Source of the DNA: Betaproteobacteria bacterium
GTDB taxonomy: Bacteria > Pseudomonadota > Gammaproteobacteria > Burkholderiales > Rhodocyclaceae
Assembly (NCBI GenBank): GCA_025997095.1
Contig: BNUD01000101.1
Span: 1-8,534 of the forward strand
Direction of reading: 5' to 3'
Length of the DNA stretch: 8,534 bases
This document shows positions 7,664 through 8,534 of this stretch, in pieces. The position numbers and the translations under genes were made by a program. A model generated the notes under the pieces. That model had not been told where the DNA came from and searched no databases. It saw only the letters and a list, made by a program, of their open reading frames with translations. Within the stretch, counting starts at the first letter, position 1, and each line of letters begins with the position of its first letter.

Positions 7664-8443
7664 ATGGCAATCATCACTAGAGTCGTTGGGAAAAATGGTA
7701 ATGCATCCAGAAGTGAAGTGGAATTTATCCAAGGTTTTCTCAACCAATGGTTAAGGGCAAATAATAAAAAAACATTAATGGTCGATGGAGATGCCGGCAA
7801 AAATACCAAAGATGCGATTGTGTGGTTCCAGAGTGAAATCATGCATATGATGGAACCTGATGGTCGCGTGAGTCCGGATAATTCTACGCTAAATGCATTG
7901 ATTTCATTGCCAGGACATCCTTCACCTGCTATATCTACATCATTACCTAGTCCTGTAGCGGAAGGAAAACGTGAGTTCTCTACGGAAAAAATTGAGTGGG
8001 CTGCAAGAGAACTTGGAGTTGAAGTTGCACACATCCGTGCAGTAGCGGAGGTGGAAACAAATAATGGAATATTTCTGAATCCAAAATCGAATAATTTCAG
8101 GCTAAAAATATTGTTTGAGCGCCATAAGTTCTACCAGTATGCAGATAAGAAATTTAATTATCATCGAGATTTCCCGAAAATATCAAATCCTTCTGCTTCA
8201 AGTACTGGTGGTTATGGCGGAGAAGCTTACCAATATGTGCGCTTAGAAGTTGCTATGTTGCTTGACAGAGACGCGGCGTTGAAATCTACCTCATGGACAG
8301 CGTTTCAACTAATGGGTGAAAATTATACGAAGTGTGGAGAGTATGCTGGCGTGCAGGGGTTTGTTAACGCCATGCATGAATCCGTTGAGGGCACCTCGAA
8401 AAACCTTTCTTCCTCCGGATTTGTTAAAATTACGTTGTTCTGA
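7664..8443 (+). CDS. Putative T6SS muramidase effector (PG-binding + DUF3380), C-terminally truncated
   Basis: Likely secreted cell-wall hydrolase cleaving the glycan strands of target peptidoglycan. The start at 7664 is preferred: AGGA (7651-7654) lies 9 nt upstream, and the longer frame from 7532 would overlap hcp and adds unrelated sequence. Of 259 residues, ~15-80 look like a peptidoglycan-binding domain (FIQGFLNQWL, MVDGDAGKNTKDAIVWFQ, PDGRVSP). A linker follows (82-103). Residues ~105-240 match the N-acetylmuramidase DUF3380 family: VAHIRAVAEVET with probable catalytic Glu131, LKILFERHKFY (148-157), YPDISN-like FPKISNP, and DRDAALKSTSWTAFQLMGENY (201-221). After MHES (237-240) similarity stops, and the usual last ~60-80 residues are absent. 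No signal peptide is seen, as expected for T6SS cargo. The gene is AT-rich (18 G/C of 60 at 8101-8160, against 36 of 60 at 6061-6120 in tssC). A phage-type endolysin origin is the alternative. Confidence 0.8.
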   Translation: MAIITRVVGKNGNASRSEVEFIQGFLNQWLRANNKKTLMVDGDAGKNTKDAIVWFQSEIMHMMEPDGRVSPDNSTLNALISLPGHPSPAISTSLPSPVAEGKREFSTEKIEWAARELGVEVAHIRAVAEVETNNGIFLNPKSNNFRLKILFERHKFYQYADKKFNYHRDFPKISNPSASSTGGYGGEAYQYVRLEVAMLLDRDAALKSTSWTAFQLMGENYTKCGEYAGVQGFVNAMHESVEGTSKNLSSSGFVKITLF

Positions 8444-8534
8444 ATTTTAGAGTAGGTGAAGCAGATGATTTCACGTAGCGCCCTCAAGACGGACCTGTTT
8501 GCAAGTGAAGCGCACAGCCGCAAGATAGACAAAC
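8387..8534 (+). mobile_element. Left end of an IS5-family insertion sequence
   Basis: The transposase start at 8465 requires the IS left end upstream of it. Muramidase similarity stops at about 8383. The sequence that follows, GAGGGCACCTCGAAAAACC (8387-8405), has the look of an IS terminal repeat. The left boundary is therefore placed at about 8387-8391. The right end, matching inverted repeat and target duplication are outside the window, so the exact edge is inferred. Confidence 0.6.
8465..8534 (+). CDS. IS5-family transposase, N-terminal fragment at window edge
   Basis: The first 23 codons are visible, beginning MISRSALKTDLFASEAH and continuing SRKIDK. This matches from memory the conserved start of a group of IS5-family DDE transposases (M-I-S-R-x-x-L-K-T-D-L-F-A ... 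K-I-D). An AGG (8454-8456) lies 8 nt upstream of the ATG. The catalytic DDE residues lie beyond the right edge, so activity cannot be judged. It starts 21 bp after the stop of the truncated effector, in the same direction. Confidence 0.78.
   Translation, partial: MISRSALKTDLFASEAHSRKIDK

Noticed and set aside
8387..8443. Explanation of the odd effector C-terminus by a single frameshift (HLE in another frame resembles the family's next residues)
   Set aside because: That frame stops almost at once, and the missing ~60-80 residues cannot fit before the transposase start. IS truncation explains the data better, although a frameshift cannot be fully excluded.
8425..8449. TAAAATT ... AATTTTA inverted repeat as a terminator of the effector gene
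   Set aside because: The stem is only 7 bp and AT-rich, with no following T-run, and it lies in the probable IS leader.
1..8534. CRISPR arrays, tRNA or rRNA genes
   Set aside because: No regularly spaced repeats and no tRNA- or rRNA-like sequence were seen.

Overview
The window is part of a type VI secretion system (T6SS) locus, at roughly 50-60 % GC in its structural genes. The protein sequences of VgrG, ClpV, TssB, TssC and Hcp are typical of Proteobacteria, most likely a beta- or gammaproteobacterium. No gene here fixes the genus.

Layout, left to right. (1) Positions 1-1435, minus strand: the first 478 codons of a VgrG (TssI) spike gene that runs off the left edge. (2) Positions 1436-2062: a 627-bp divergent spacer between vgrG and clpV with no convincing gene, only weak small ORFs and possible relic coding DNA. 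(3) Positions 2063-6913, plus strand: clpV (tssH), tssB and tssC, closely spaced and probably one operon. (4) A 164-bp gap with a strong hairpin and a candidate promoter, followed by hcp (tssD) at 7078-7560. (5) Positions 7664-8443: an AT-rich cargo gene with an N-terminal peptidoglycan-binding domain and a DUF3380-type N-acetylmuramidase domain, a likely cell-wall-degrading T6SS effector. It lacks the C-terminal end of the muramidase fold. (6) From about 8387 to the right edge: the left end of an IS5-family insertion sequence, with the first 23 codons of its transposase starting at 8465.

How the parts work together. TssB and TssC form the contractile sheath. Hcp forms the inner tube and VgrG the puncturing tip. 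ClpV disassembles the contracted sheath so it can be reused. The gene after hcp looks like a secreted lysozyme-type toxin delivered with Hcp or VgrG. The insertion sequence appears to have cut off this effector and separated it from any immunity gene and from the remaining tss genes, none of which are visible here (tssA, E, F, G, J, K, L, M).

The core machinery is well known. The main points of interest are the IS-truncated muramidase effector without an immunity gene, the two strong hairpins flanking hcp, and the unexplained vgrG-clpV spacer.
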